Positions 63,900-64,000 of a stretch of 64,000 bases of DNA are shown one piece after another; positions within the stretch are counted from its first letter, which is position 1; the number at the start of each line of letters is the position of its first letter. The notes beneath the pieces are model-generated. The model did no database searches and was not told the origin of the DNA. It saw only the letters and a list, made by a program, of their open reading frames with translations. The stretch is from Microcoleus sp. FACHB-61 (GTDB lineage: Bacteria; Cyanobacteriota; Cyanobacteriia; Cyanobacteriales; Microcoleaceae), in NCBI GenBank assembly GCA_014695295.1, contig JACJNY010000041.1, positions 1 through 64,000 of the forward strand, written 5' to 3'. The translations under genes were made by a program, and so were the position numbers.

Positions 63900-64000
63900 T
63901 TGTATCTAGCCAGCAGCATCTCATATCCAACCCGTTGACATCGGAATTATTCATCTCTCTCTTCTGCAGACTCTGCGCCCTCTGCGCCCTCTGCGGTTAA
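63900..64000. repeat. dispersed repeat at window end
   Basis: CATATCCAACCCGTTGACATCGGAATTATTCATC and CTCTGCGCCCTCTGCGCCCTCTGCGGTTAA are repeat phrases: the first resembles text near 41470-41505, and the second is the complement of the AACCGCAGAGGACACAGAG phrase at 61157 and resembles the spacer at 58845-58875. The last 100 bases show no gene. Confidence 0.6.

Overview
The window reads as chromosomal DNA of a filamentous, Oscillatoria/Microcoleus-type cyanobacterium. Pointers are the frequent GCGATCGC-type (HIP1) sites, the cyanobacterial order purC-omp85-lpxC-fabZ-lpxA-lpxB, very large multi-sensor kinases and class III cyclases, cyanobacteria-typical families (DUF4278, NIL-ferredoxin, LapA/DUF1049) and many short tandem repeats and palindromic elements between genes. 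No rRNA or tRNA gene was recognised. The species assignment is inference.

Layout. 0-5.2 kb: the end of an IS1-type element cutting a glycosyltransferase gene, then a leftward surface-polysaccharide group (two GT2 glycosyltransferases, two left-handed beta-helix acetyltransferases) and a histone-deacetylase-like hydrolase. 6.4-13.1 kb: a hybrid histidine kinase carrying a probable cyanobacteriochrome-type GAF domain, overlapping a response-regulator adenylyl cyclase; this looks like a light- or stimulus-to-cAMP module. 13.4-16.2 kb: a hydrolase, a strong small-RNA gene candidate, a transposase-less IS200/IS605-like element with an omega-RNA-like end, and a HAD phosphatase. 16.6-23.6 kb: a Ser/Thr-His dual kinase followed by a second response-regulator cyclase. 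23.7-31.1 kb: a membrane acyltransferase, a decayed toxin-antitoxin patch, clpP, a low-complexity protein and an RNase II/R exonuclease. 31.5-41.4 kb: ubiX, a LapA-domain protein, shikimate kinase, a membrane protein, NIL-ferredoxin, a membrane thioredoxin, an RND exporter and a beta-propeller-like protein. 41.8-43.9 kb: rtcB interrupted exactly at its metal-binding cysteine by an HNH intein.

44-54.4 kb, all leftward: DUF4278 and BON proteins, an orphan C5 DNA methyltransferase, then the outer-membrane/lipid A cluster with purC. 54.7-58.7 kb: an Rcp1-like response regulator and a hybrid kinase with HPt domain. 58.9-64 kb: an accessory region with a phosphorothioation-associated putative methyltransferase whose C-terminal domain is duplicated at its N-terminus, followed by whole and broken toxin-antitoxin modules (BrnT/BrnA, DUF433/DUF5615) and a DUF2314-ankyrin protein.

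The most notable items are the putative bilin-binding GAF kinase coupled to a cyclase, the RtcB intein, the methyltransferase with a duplicated flank, the tnpB-less omega-RNA-like element, and a compact sRNA with a consensus promoter and terminator and a 10-nt stretch complementary to the core of the cyanobacterial sRNA Yfr1.
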